From NCBI RefSeq assembly GCF_000741165.1, contig NZ_JGYN01000006.1, positions 1 through 64,000 on the forward strand: a DNA stretch of 64,000 bases. The letters run 5' to 3'. Below, piece after piece: positions 42,085 to 50,235 of this stretch. This DNA is from Bifidobacterium biavatii DSM 23969. GTDB lineage: Bacteria > Actinomycetota > Actinomycetes > Actinomycetales > Bifidobacteriaceae. A program made the position numbers and the translations under genes. A model generated the notes under the pieces. It was not told the origin of the DNA. It worked only from the letters and a program-made list of their open reading frames with translations, and made no database searches. The number at the start of each line of letters is the position of its first letter. Position 1 is the first letter of the stretch.

Positions 42085-44360
42085 CGTGCTGCTCCATTCT
42101 TCATATCCGTGTTCGTGCTCACGGTGCTTGTGTCCGTACTCACATTCGCCATTGAGTCTTCCCCAACCTTACCGATCATCGCCCCATAACGTGCGGCGCT
42201 CGCCAACGTGTCGAGCTGTTCACGATACAGATCGGCCTGTCGTCGCAGCGTATCGACCGCGCGTGCGTATTCGACGATCCGATGCTGTTGCGACAGAGGC
42301 AACGCGGGTATCTCCAATTGGGCGGGGCGCGCGCCGCGTCTCGGCCAGGGAACTTCCGACAGCTCGTTGTTCCAGGAGGATTCGATCATCAACGCAACAT
42401 ATTGGGGGTCCCATCGTTCGTCGATCAGACGGGCAACACTTACGCTCTTGTGCACGTGGCGTCCGCCGGAGGCATCAATCATAGCGCTGAGATGTCCGCC
42501 GCCGGTCAGCAGAATATCGTTGTTGCGGGTGATGATGCCGTCCTCGCCGCTAGCGGAAGGCCCTGATACATTCCCACGGAATCGGTGACTGTGCACATCG
42601 TCGACACTGATCACGTCAGCGGGCAATTCGGGCTGTTCATATCGCCCGGACCAGTTGCGTGAGGTCCGCTCAGGTCCCGCATAATCGCCTTGCTTGATCG
42701 TCGCGATGTCTCCCAACTTCACGAAGCCGATGTCGGAACAGTCGAAGCCGTTTTCGTCGAATGCGTCGAAGATGCCGAACGCGTCTAGTGCTTGACTGCG
42801 TGCATTTACAAGAGTTGCGCGTCGTGATAGGTAGGAGACCTTGATATCGGCGGGATTGGGCGTGTCCCGTCCTAGCCAGTCCGAAGGCAGCAAGGAAACA
42901 CGACCATTGCCAAGAATCGAGATCGATCGGACCACGCGCACCGCAATTGGTTTGCCGGGGCGTGTTCGATCCTGTACGAACCAATCCAAGGTGTCTTTCA
43001 TCCATGCTGGAGATTCGTCCTGCGACTGATACCGGTCCCGATCCTCGGCGACGCTGATCATGGTCACGGTGTCGCGAGACCGGTTCGGAGCCGACAGTAT
43101 CCAGACGAATGTGGGAACCACGGTATTGATGTACATGTTGGACGGCAGGGAGATGATCGCTTCCACGCATCCTGCGGCGATCAACGTGCGACGGATATCC
43201 GTATCGGCTCCCGCGGAGGACAAGGAACGTGCCGTCGTCACCACGAAAGCTCGCCCTGATTCCGCCAGATGGGCGATGGCGTCCTGTATCCAGGCCAACG
43301 TCGAATCCGTTTTGGAGGGAAGACCGTATCGCCATCGGGGGTCCATGGCATTGAGTTCCCGTCGCATGCCGAATGGCGGTTCCGTGATGACGATATCCGA
43401 CCGGGTCGCCGGGAACGGATCTTGCGTGAGTGAATCCTGTGCCTTGATCTGGAGAATCGCGTCAGGCAATCCGCTCAGCACGAAACGACGGGCGGCGGTA
43501 ATGGCGGTGCCGGAATTGATCTCGACGGCATCCATCGTCAACTGGGGAGCGGAACCATTCTGATCCTGCCGTAACGTGCCGAACTGCAGGGCGGCTTCCA
43601 GAATGCCGCACGCCGGGTCATACAAGGTGATCGGTTGCCGTTCGGGGTGCTCCTGATCTGCCCAATACGCAGCCGCCAGTCTTGCCAGCAGGCAAGATAT
43701 GCGGGAGTTCGGATAGCCGAATTCGCCGCTCATACGCCCCTGACTGATGATGTTTCTTTCGAGGAGCATCGATACCAGTCGATTGGTCTCGTCGTCACCG
43801 TGCGAGGCGAGACCGTCGGCGAAAATGAGCAGTCTGCGTGTATCTTCTGCACTGAGAGTTTCCAGTCCGCAGGGCTGGGACAGTGCGAAACGCAGTACCG
43901 CTACCTGATTTGCATCTGTTTTGATGGCATGGTCCAGTACTGTTTCAACAAGTTGGACGCAACGTCGGGGGAGCGTGGCATCGGTTGCTTGCCGGTCTTT
44001 CGCGAGCAGATCTTTCCATGCATCATGCAATCCAAGTCGGCTTGCGGTTTTCCCCAGGCAGACGGACCACAGGAGCAGTGATGCCGTGGTATCGGGGTCG
44101 GCCTGGCCTCTCCATTGATCGAAGAATGACCAGACCGACTGCTCGGCGCGCACGTCCTTGAATGCAATGCCGTTTGCGGTCAGCCATGCGACCACGTCGT
44201 CGTAGTCGAACAACGGCCGTCCGTCTTTGGAATCGACGGGGTCGGGGAAATGCTTGTTCTCGCGGTTGCGCCAATTCGACACGGCGGATGGTCGCACTCC
44301 GGCCATGCGGGCGATGTCCGCCGAAGCGATCCGGTTCTGTTGCAAACTCGCGTCGTTCAT
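42081..44360 (-). CDS. HTH-N6-methylase-specificity fusion (second methylase of RM operon)
   Basis: A 759-residue fusion. Residues ~8-62 are a MerR/Cro-like helix-turn-helix (ASADIARMAGVRPSAVSNWR, FDYDDVVAWLTANG). Residues ~190-470 are an N6-adenine methylase with YDPACGILEAAL and a catalytic ITEPPFGM in place of the usual NPPF/Y. The C-terminal ~200 residues look like an HsdS-type recognition domain (GDIATIKQGDY, LPLSQQHRIVEYARAVDTLR). The EPPF substitution could weaken catalysis, so it may be a DNA-binding or regulatory subunit. It is the first gene of the operon and has AAAAGGA before the ATG. The HTH domain could bind the operators just upstream. Confidence 0.82.
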   Translation of the reverse strand: MNDASLQQNRIASADIARMAGVRPSAVSNWRNRENKHFPDPVDSKDGRPLFDYDDVVAWLTANGIAFKDVRAEQSVWSFFDQWRGQADPDTTASLLLWSVCLGKTASRLGLHDAWKDLLAKDRQATDATLPRRCVQLVETVLDHAIKTDANQVAVLRFALSQPCGLETLSAEDTRRLLIFADGLASHGDDETNRLVSMLLERNIISQGRMSGEFGYPNSRISCLLARLAAAYWADQEHPERQPITLYDPACGILEAALQFGTLRQDQNGSAPQLTMDAVEINSGTAITAARRFVLSGLPDAILQIKAQDSLTQDPFPATRSDIVITEPPFGMRRELNAMDPRWRYGLPSKTDSTLAWIQDAIAHLAESGRAFVVTTARSLSSAGADTDIRRTLIAAGCVEAIISLPSNMYINTVVPTFVWILSAPNRSRDTVTMISVAEDRDRYQSQDESPAWMKDTLDWFVQDRTRPGKPIAVRVVRSISILGNGRVSLLPSDWLGRDTPNPADIKVSYLSRRATLVNARSQALDAFGIFDAFDENGFDCSDIGFVKLGDIATIKQGDYAGPERTSRNWSGRYEQPELPADVISVDDVHSHRFRGNVSGPSASGEDGIITRNNDILLTGGGHLSAMIDASGGRHVHKSVSVARLIDERWDPQYVALMIESSWNNELSEVPWPRRGARPAQLEIPALPLSQQHRIVEYARAVDTLRRQADLYREQLDTLASAARYGAMIGKVGEDSMANVSTDTSTVSTNTDMKNGAAR

Positions 44361-44412
44361 GATGGTCCTTTTCTGGAACGTTCATTGTTTACGATTCACG
44401 CATGATGTATAT

Positions 44413-44490
44413 GTGAACCGTATTCACAGCATGTATATGACAAGCATATGCGATCCGCGACCGCGTTGTCAAGTTGTGAATACGGTTCAC
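44413..44490 (-). promoter_or_regulatory. RM operon promoter between two inverted operators
   Basis: On the minus strand TTGACA (44467-44472) and TATGCT (44443-44448) with an 18-base spacer form a near-consensus promoter. GTGAACCGTATTCACA (44413-44428) and its exact inverse TGTGAATACGGTTCAC (44475-44490) lie on either side; each half is itself a GTGAA-N5-TTCAC palindrome. One operator touches the -35, and the other lies 15 bases past the -10. This suggests looping repression, possibly by the HTH domain of the first gene product. Confidence 0.8.
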
Positions 44491-44510
44491 GTGTTTTTGG
44501 GGTTTATGAG

Positions 44511-45368
44511 TCACTTCATATAGATGCATCGCATGATGAACTCGACTGCGCGGTCGGGAAGGAAGCGCTTGAGTTGCATGAGCGCCTTGTACGAGCCGCC
44601 GACAGCGACGCGGACCGGGGGATTGCGGCGGGCAAGCGTCGCGGCGATGACCTGAGCGACGGTGTCCGGGCCGGCGCCGGTCTGCTCGTCGTGCGCCATC
44701 TGGCCGACCGAACGGCGGCATTCGGCCAGATACGGTGAGTTCGTCGGTTCGGCGGTCACGCGGGCGCCGGTGAATCCGGTGGCGAGATCGCCCGGTTCGA
44801 TGATCGTGGCAGTGATCCCGTGCCGGCGTCCCTCCAACCGCAACGCCTCCACATACATCTCCAACGCGGCCTTGGTCGACGAATAATGCGACTGGAATGG
44901 CAGTCCGATCCGTCCGCCAATCGACCCGACGACGATCACCCGGCCGCGGCGACGATTGCGCGACGCGGTACGCCGCAGCAACGGCAACGTGATCTCATCG
45001 ACTTGCAGCACACCGAAATAATTCACGTCGAACTGCCTCCGCACCAGCTCCATCGGCGTGCATTCCGCCGAACCGGCGATGCCGAACCCCGCGCAATGCA
45101 CGATCGCATCCAAACGGGGGAGCGCGCCCACGACCGCGCGAATATCGTCCGGTTTGGTGACGTCCATCTCCTCGGTGATCAGCTCGCCGCCGCACGCTCC
45201 ATCAACACCGTCGAGCCGCTGCACATGCGCAATCTTCACCGCATCCAATCCGACCGCAACCACACGCCAACCGTGCCGCGCCAGCAACTCCGCCGTCGCC
45301 CTGCCGATGCCGCTCGTACCGCCGGTCACCAATGCCACGGCCCGCCCATCATCCTTGATCGCATCCAT
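44511..45368 (-). CDS. Short-chain dehydrogenase/reductase
   Basis: A 285-residue classical SDR, an NAD(P)-dependent oxidoreductase. The cofactor motif is TGGTSGIGRATAE (residues ~16-28). HCAGFGIAG corresponds to the NNAG motif, VIVVGSIGGRIG supplies the catalytic serine, and YSSTKAALEMY has the YxxxK pair. The substrate is unknown. The start at 45368 (MDAIKDDG) lies 7 bases after a perfect TATAAT, so the mRNA is probably leaderless; an in-frame ATG at 45377 overlaps that -10 box. It follows the RM operon region and is divergent from the Fic gene. Confidence 0.93.
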   Translation of the reverse strand: MDAIKDDGRAVALVTGGTSGIGRATAELLARHGWRVVAVGLDAVKIAHVQRLDGVDGACGGELITEEMDVTKPDDIRAVVGALPRLDAIVHCAGFGIAGSAECTPMELVRRQFDVNYFGVLQVDEITLPLLRRTASRNRRRGRVIVVGSIGGRIGLPFQSHYSSTKAALEMYVEALRLEGRRHGITATIIEPGDLATGFTGARVTAEPTNSPYLAECRRSVGQMAHDEQTGAGPDTVAQVIAATLARRNPPVRVAVGGSYKALMQLKRFLPDRAVEFIMRCIYMK

Positions 45369-45385
45369 GCGCACCATTATAGGAA
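45369..45385 (-). promoter_or_regulatory. TATAAT box for a leaderless SDR transcript
   Basis: TATAAT on the minus strand ends 7 bases before the ATG at 45368, so the transcript would begin at or next to the start codon. No Shine-Dalgarno sequence is present. The -35 is not obvious. Confidence 0.6.
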
Positions 45386-45547
45386 TCGCGCAAAGCCGAT
45401 ACGGTGATTATCCGCTTCTCAAGCCCCGTCAATTGTGAGTGCAAGATCGATCGAATGGCATACCATGCTGTTGCGGAACCATTACGAACGATTGGCGGCC
45501 AATCATCGCATAATGCGCAGCCGATTCGCCCGCGACCGGAGGTGACC

Positions 45548-46462
45548 ATGAAAACAGGACTGGCCGAATGGCTGAGACGCGAGCGTGATCAGAAGCTGTC
45601 CCATGGCTTATACCACAACACGCAGCTCGTGTTCGCCTACAACTCGAACCATATGGAAGGTTCCACGCTCACGCCGGAGCAGACGGCGCAGCTCTACGAC
45701 ACCGGCGAACTGCTGCCGGACAGCGGCAATGACGTCATTCGCGCGGACGACGTGATCGAAACCACGAACCATTTCCGCGCATTCGACTGGATACTCGACC
45801 ATGTCGACGATCCGGTCGACAAGACTTTCGTCTGTACGCTGCATGCGATCCTCAAGCGCGGCACACGGCAGGAGACCGATCCGAACCGTAACGTCGGCGG
45901 CTGGAAAATCCTGCCCAACGTCATCAACGCCATTCAAGGCGTGCATACCGTGCTGCCCGCCGACGTGCCTCAGGCCATGAACCGTGTGTTCGCCGAGTTC
46001 GCAGAACTGGACGATGACCCGTATGCCATTGCGCACGCGCACTGGATGTTCGAGACCACGCACCCGTTCTCTGACGGCAATGGCCGCGTCGGGCGGCTCA
46101 TCCTGTTCAAGGAGCTGATGAGACTGGGCACAGTGCCGCCGCTCATTCGAGATGAAAACCGCGCGTTCTACATTCGTGGATTGTCCAGGTTCCCCGCAGA
46201 ACCGGGGTACCTTGTGGACACGCTGTTCAGCGAGCGAGACTATTACCAGCAGCTCATCGATATGCTTGCTCCGGACCGAATCGATTGCACCTACGTCGAC
46301 CAGTGGAAGGATCGCCGGACGGTCGAACGGGAGTGTGCCGAGCATCCGGCGACCAATCCATACGTGAAGGTCCACTGGAATGACACTGATCTGCATAGCC
46401 GGGTGCCGTCCGAACGGCTCATTCTCGGTGCCGGTTTCGTCCCATCAGGTGAGGTCAGCTGA
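45548..46462 (+). CDS. Fic family protein (AMP transferase type)
   Basis: A 304-residue Fic protein. The catalytic motif HPFSDGNGRVGR (about residues 174-185) is complete, which predicts transfer of AMP or another NMP group to a target hydroxyl. An inhibitory helix motif of the S-x3-E-G type is present near the N-terminus (SNHMEGS, about residues 33-39), so this is a self-inhibited class II Fic. A winged-helix-like C-terminus is not evident. GGAGGTGACC immediately before the ATG is a strong ribosome binding site. Such proteins can act as toxins or housekeeping modifiers; no antitoxin gene is adjacent. Confidence 0.93.
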   Translation: MKTGLAEWLRRERDQKLSHGLYHNTQLVFAYNSNHMEGSTLTPEQTAQLYDTGELLPDSGNDVIRADDVIETTNHFRAFDWILDHVDDPVDKTFVCTLHAILKRGTRQETDPNRNVGGWKILPNVINAIQGVHTVLPADVPQAMNRVFAEFAELDDDPYAIAHAHWMFETTHPFSDGNGRVGRLILFKELMRLGTVPPLIRDENRAFYIRGLSRFPAEPGYLVDTLFSERDYYQQLIDMLAPDRIDCTYVDQWKDRRTVERECAEHPATNPYVKVHWNDTDLHSRVPSERLILGAGFVPSGEVS

Positions 46463-46596
46463 GTTGCTAGGTTCTGGATCGCCTGATGCGAGCCGCGTGA
46501 CCAGCGCGATCCTTGTCGGATTCATAACGTAAGAGTTCACGTGCGGTTCATGTTCGGACTCGTGTGCCGGAGCGGGCGCGCTGGGATAATCGAACC

Positions 46597-47058
46597 ATGA
46601 TAGAAGCGTTCGAAGGTGAACTTACTGTAATGTGGGCCGAACCGGTAGTGTGGATACCGGCGGTATCGATGACCATCGGCGGGCTGATCACCGTCATCGT
46701 ATGCGTGGTGCTCCTGCGCAGACGCAGGCGGTTCCGCGATGCGTGCACTGCCACGGTGCCCGGCATCGTCAGCGAAGTGCGGGAGGATTACGACAACGAC
46801 GGGACTTTGTGGTCGCCGGTGTTCTCCTATACCGTCGACGGGCGCGACCACACCCTCGCATCGGGCACGTGGTCCCGCCCGGCCCGGTTCAAGGAAGGTG
46901 ACGCCGTAACGGTGCATTATGATCCGTTCCAGCCGGACCATGCGTGGGTGAAGGAGGATCGGGGCGGTACGATCCTGCTGTTCGCATTCCTGGCGGCCGG
47001 CTCGTTGAACCTGATTGTTGGTCTCGTCTGGCCGTTCCTGTGGTCGGCATTGCAATGA
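46597..47058 (+). CDS. DUF3592-like membrane protein
   Basis: A 153-residue protein with two membrane helices (about residues 18-40, IPAVSMTIGGLITVIVCVVL; and about 128-150, ILLFAFLAAGSLNLIVGLVW). They enclose an extracytoplasmic or cytoplasmic beta domain with the DUF3592 pattern GTVSEVREDYDNDG-like / FSYTVDGRDHTLAS / VTVHYDPFQPDHAWV. The function is unknown. The ATG at 46597 follows TGGGATAAT by 7 bases without a ribosome binding site, pointing to a leaderless transcript. It is convergent with the ImmA/IrrE-type gene. Confidence 0.82.
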   Translation: MIEAFEGELTVMWAEPVVWIPAVSMTIGGLITVIVCVVLLRRRRRFRDACTATVPGIVSEVREDYDNDGTLWSPVFSYTVDGRDHTLASGTWSRPARFKEGDAVTVHYDPFQPDHAWVKEDRGGTILLFAFLAAGSLNLIVGLVWPFLWSALQ

Positions 47059-47104
47059 GGATCGATCAGCTGCTCGGGAAGCCGGAGGCTGAATGGTCCG
47101 CTCG

Positions 47105-48094
47105 CTACGGTTGCGGCGCGGTGACGATGAAGAAATAGTCGCTGCGACCGTAGGAGTGGGCGATGCTGACTCTCGTGGCCTTGGAAACCGACGTTGATGA
47201 TGCCGATGATGCGGCCGGCGGCGCCGCAGTGGGAGCGTTCGGATGGTTGATCACCAGACCGGTGGCATACGGTTCCGAATGCTCTCGGTGATACGCGTCC
47301 ATGCCGGCCCGTTCGGCGGGCGTCGGCTCGCCGCCATAGTCGATGACGCCGTCCGCGTGGACGCGCGTGTTGAGATTGCCGTCCTGCACGAGTGCGATCG
47401 ATCCGTGCGAGGGGAGAAAATCGGCCATGCGGCGGACGACCACGGGACGGGATACGCGCATGCGCCGGGACTTTCCACTCCCGCGTCCCGACTCGAATAT
47501 GTCCCGGGCCACGATGGCGTTCAGCGGCTCCCCGGCCATGAGGGCGGTCACGTAATCGTCCGGCAGCAGCGACAGTGAGGCGAACCGATTGCACGCCGAC
47601 TCCTCGAACCGCTTGTTGTAGTTTGCGGACGAAATAACGAACAGCTGATCGGCCAGCACATCATCGGTCTGCTGCAGGTAATGGCCGAGTTCGTGCAGCA
47701 GCGTGAAATTACGGCGTGCGGTATATTCGCGTCCCTCGTTAAACTGCACGCGAATGACATTGCGCTCGCCGGCCTGCATCGCCGGACTAAACAGGCCGAG
47801 CAGATCGTTCTGATCGTCGATCGTCGCGGTGCTGGAGCTATTCAGACTGGTGTGGGCAAGCGCATGCACGTATCCGATCGTCACGTCGTCGGACCAATGG
47901 TTGACGATCTGGCCTGGGTCGGTGCGGCAATCCTGCGCGAATTCGGAATGTCGCGACGTCGCCAAGGCGAGCATGGCCCGTGCCTGCTTGTCCACGGCCA
48001 GACGGTAGTCAGCGTCGCCGGGGGAGCGGTGGATCCCGTGCGCGTCCGGCGACTCTGATGGGGAATGATTCGGGAATTGCTGGCCGGCGGTCAT
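47105..48094 (-). CDS. ImmA/IrrE-type metalloprotease
   Basis: A 329-residue protein with a zinc-protease motif HELGH in FTLLHELGHYLQQTDD (about residues 132-147) and a downstream EESACNRFASLSLLPDD segment, which provides the third ligand region typical of ImmA/IrrE (ExxxxxFA-like). The C-terminal ~100 residues form a separate domain with a Pro/Ala/Ser-rich linker. ImmA-type proteases cleave repressors or stress regulators. Its ATG overlaps the stop of the preceding gene (ATGA), making it the last gene of a three-gene operon divergent from the AddB/AddA-like operon. A regulatory or activating role in that system is inferred. Confidence 0.85.
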   Translation of the reverse strand: MTAGQQFPNHSPSESPDAHGIHRSPGDADYRLAVDKQARAMLALATSRHSEFAQDCRTDPGQIVNHWSDDVTIGYVHALAHTSLNSSSTATIDDQNDLLGLFSPAMQAGERNVIRVQFNEGREYTARRNFTLLHELGHYLQQTDDVLADQLFVISSANYNKRFEESACNRFASLSLLPDDYVTALMAGEPLNAIVARDIFESGRGSGKSRRMRVSRPVVVRRMADFLPSHGSIALVQDGNLNTRVHADGVIDYGGEPTPAERAGMDAYHREHSEPYATGLVINHPNAPTAAPPAASSASSTSVSKATRVSIAHSYGRSDYFFIVTAPQP

Positions 48095-49077
48095 CGCACG
48101 TCATCCTGTCTCTGCTGCCGGCCGAGAATGATACTGCTGGCCTGTTCGAATGCGCCTTCCATGGCGTCACGTCCATGCCCGGACGTACGCGCGGCCAGTG
48201 CGAACTGCGCCTGATGAGCAAGCCTGACACGAGGATCGGTGTCCGCAAAGCCCGAGGCGTCGCCCATGCCGGCGAGCGCTTCGGCTGCCGCCCGCCAGCG
48301 TGGCTGTTCGGCCATGATCAGATAGTCGTCGCCGATGATCTCGTCGCGATGCGGCGCGTCGGGGAATCCCGCGTCGGCCATGGCCTGCCGCTGTTCGTCG
48401 TCCAGATGCCATCCGCCGCGGCTGAGCGCAATCCGTTGCTGTGGGGTCAGATGCAGCACGGTCTTCAGCGCATCGTTGTAGGCGGCCAGTGCGTCGCTGG
48501 TGCTGTATCGCAGCGTTTCCTCGCCGTGCAATGCGGGCAGCTGCGCGCATATGGCGTGCCAGCGGTCCAGCTTGCGTCGCATGGCGAGAAACCGCCGTTC
48601 GGATGAAACGGTCGGCTCCGCGACCGGCTGCGTCCGCCGCACGCCGACCCGCGCATTGGCACGGTTGCCTGTTACCGCGCGGAACACGGCGTCGTCGAAG
48701 GCGTCCAACGGCTTGTACAGCAGACGCACCGGAATTTCCGTGGCCAGATCCGGCCACGCGATCATGGGCAGTCCCATCGGCGTGCGGTCAACGGACAACG
48801 CGCCTTCGGTGCGTTCTGCAACGTTGCTGCTCATGGGCACGATCGTCACGGTACGTTCGTCGTTGCCGACGGTCAGCACCAACACGTATTGCGATTCGCG
48901 CGCTCCCTGAGCGCCGGCGTCCTTCGCGAGCCAAAGCTGTTTGGCTGCGACCGGTTCGGCCAGCCGCGCCGCGATGTACTCAGGGGATTCCATGCGAATG
49001 ACCTGCTCCGGAATTGCGGACGGTGCCAGCATGAATTTCGGATTCGCCATATCCGGATTGCGTTGTGCGCTGTTCAT
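48091..49077 (-). CDS. Unknown protein, middle gene of three-gene operon
   Basis: A 328-residue protein with no recognised domain. The first half contains beta-type segments (YVLVLTVGNDERTVTIVPMS, IAWPDLATEIPVRLLYKPLD), reminiscent of small beta-barrel regulators. The second half is helical and charged (RRFLAMRRKLDRWHAICAQL, DEIIGDDYLIMAEQPRWRAA). The start at 49077 (MNSAQRN) is chosen because GGAGGTGA is then at normal distance, and the ATG overlaps the upstream TGA. It ends by overlapping the ImmA/IrrE-type gene, so all three are coupled. Confidence 0.75.
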   Translation of the reverse strand: MNSAQRNPDMANPKFMLAPSAIPEQVIRMESPEYIAARLAEPVAAKQLWLAKDAGAQGARESQYVLVLTVGNDERTVTIVPMSSNVAERTEGALSVDRTPMGLPMIAWPDLATEIPVRLLYKPLDAFDDAVFRAVTGNRANARVGVRRTQPVAEPTVSSERRFLAMRRKLDRWHAICAQLPALHGEETLRYSTSDALAAYNDALKTVLHLTPQQRIALSRGGWHLDDEQRQAMADAGFPDAPHRDEIIGDDYLIMAEQPRWRAAAEALAGMGDASGFADTDPRVRLAHQAQFALAARTSGHGRDAMEGAFEQASSIILGRQQRQDDVR

Positions 49078-49928
49078 CACCATTCACCTCCAAAGGCGTC
49101 TGCGTGGTTCAGTTCGTCGTTGTAATCGTCGTAAAGATCATATTCGTCGCCTCCGTATGGGTTGCCGCGAACCGTGCCGTTATGGTCCGCGTTCGCCGCG
49201 GCCATGCGCTCCAGATCGATGTCGACCTGCACGATGGCGGCGAAATCCTCGACGATAGCAGGATGACAGGCCACGAACAGCCGTGTGAGCATATTGGCCT
49301 CGACGGCGCCGTTGGCGGCCTTCAACACGTCGTACAGCATGGCCGTCACCTGTTTGCGCGGGTATTTCGGCCGCCGTATGCGCCGGCCCTCGCGAAAGTC
49401 GGCGAGCGCCTGATCCGTCGGCCACGTGATGCGATGCTGATGCCGGCCGGCCACTGGCCACAGCAGATCCTCCGTCGCGTTGGAACGAACGTCGGGACAC
49501 TCCCGCAGTCTCCACAGCGAAGACGATTTCGCATTGACGAAACGCCCCGCCTCGTCGGTTTCCATATCGTGCTCAAGCACGCGTCGGGTACGGCCGAATT
49601 CGGTCTGGTCGAACAGGTCGGCCAGCCAGTGCGCGACCTCTCCTGCGAGGCAGCGTTCGAATTCGTCGTCCGTTTCGCACGCCTGCAGCAGTCGTATCAG
49701 ATCGGGATTGAGCCGGGCGCTCCCCGCGTCGTATGCCAAGGATTCCATCGGTTCTTCGGCGGGATCTCGATAGATGAACTTCATAGCCCACGCGTCCTCG
49801 TCGCCGCCGAACTTCGCCATGATGGCCGGATACCGCGTCAGCCGTTGAGCCACCGCCGCAACCACCAGACCGTAGACCCGCGCAAGGTTCCGCTTGCCGA
49901 ACACGTCCTCGCTGTAGCTTGATCCCAT
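49077..49928 (-). CDS. Unknown protein, first gene of three-gene operon
   Basis: A 283-residue helical protein, first of the operon. It starts MGSSYSEDVFGKRNLARVYG with GGAAGGGACG upstream. The middle has LNPDLIRLLQACETDDEFER and RCLAGEVAHWLADLFDQTEF. It then carries a basic stretch (RRIRRPKYPRKQ) followed by VTAMLYDVLKAANGAVEANM, a helix-turn-helix-like region, and an acidic C-terminus. The layout is compatible with a DNA-binding or sigma-like regulator, but this is not established. It is divergent from the AddB-like gene across a 307-base intergenic region. Confidence 0.72.
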   Translation of the reverse strand: MGSSYSEDVFGKRNLARVYGLVVAAVAQRLTRYPAIMAKFGGDEDAWAMKFIYRDPAEEPMESLAYDAGSARLNPDLIRLLQACETDDEFERCLAGEVAHWLADLFDQTEFGRTRRVLEHDMETDEAGRFVNAKSSSLWRLRECPDVRSNATEDLLWPVAGRHQHRITWPTDQALADFREGRRIRRPKYPRKQVTAMLYDVLKAANGAVEANMLTRLFVACHPAIVEDFAAIVQVDIDLERMAAANADHNGTVRGNPYGGDEYDLYDDYNDELNHADAFGGEW

Positions 49929-50235
49929 AGCGTCCCTTCCACGAGCCGATGCCACACCAAGTCTACCCGCCGGTCCTTGTCCGACGACACGACGACGGCA
50001 CGCCGCCGCAGCCGTGTCCGCAATCCGAGCATATGCCATGTCGCTCCTTCCGCCGCAGCGCATCGTCTACCGTGCTTCCGTCACCCTCTCTAACCGGACA
50101 ATCCGGAAAACGGCGTGGATCGAGCTGCGCTGCAGGACTCGGGCACGCCGAAACGAGACAAACAAGCGTGGCGGCATTCCGACGCTATACAATCGCAATG
50201 CCGTACAACGGCGACTCCGAACCAAGGGGGACGGC
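49929..50235. promoter_or_regulatory. Divergent intergenic region of the helicase-nuclease locus
   Basis: 307 bases between the three-gene operon and the AddB-like gene. It contains TAACCGGACAATCCG at 50091-50105, itself partly palindromic (CCGGACAATCCGG), which is also found at 25745-25759 and as 13 bases in reverse at 58623-58635. This is a reasonable operator candidate. The reading frame open through this region has no ribosome binding site before 50236. Confidence 0.45.

Noticed and set aside
41098..42189. Plus-strand open frame of 363 codons opposite hsdM
   Set aside because: Composition (Arg/His/Val/Gln-rich) and position show antisense shadow of a clear methyltransferase gene.
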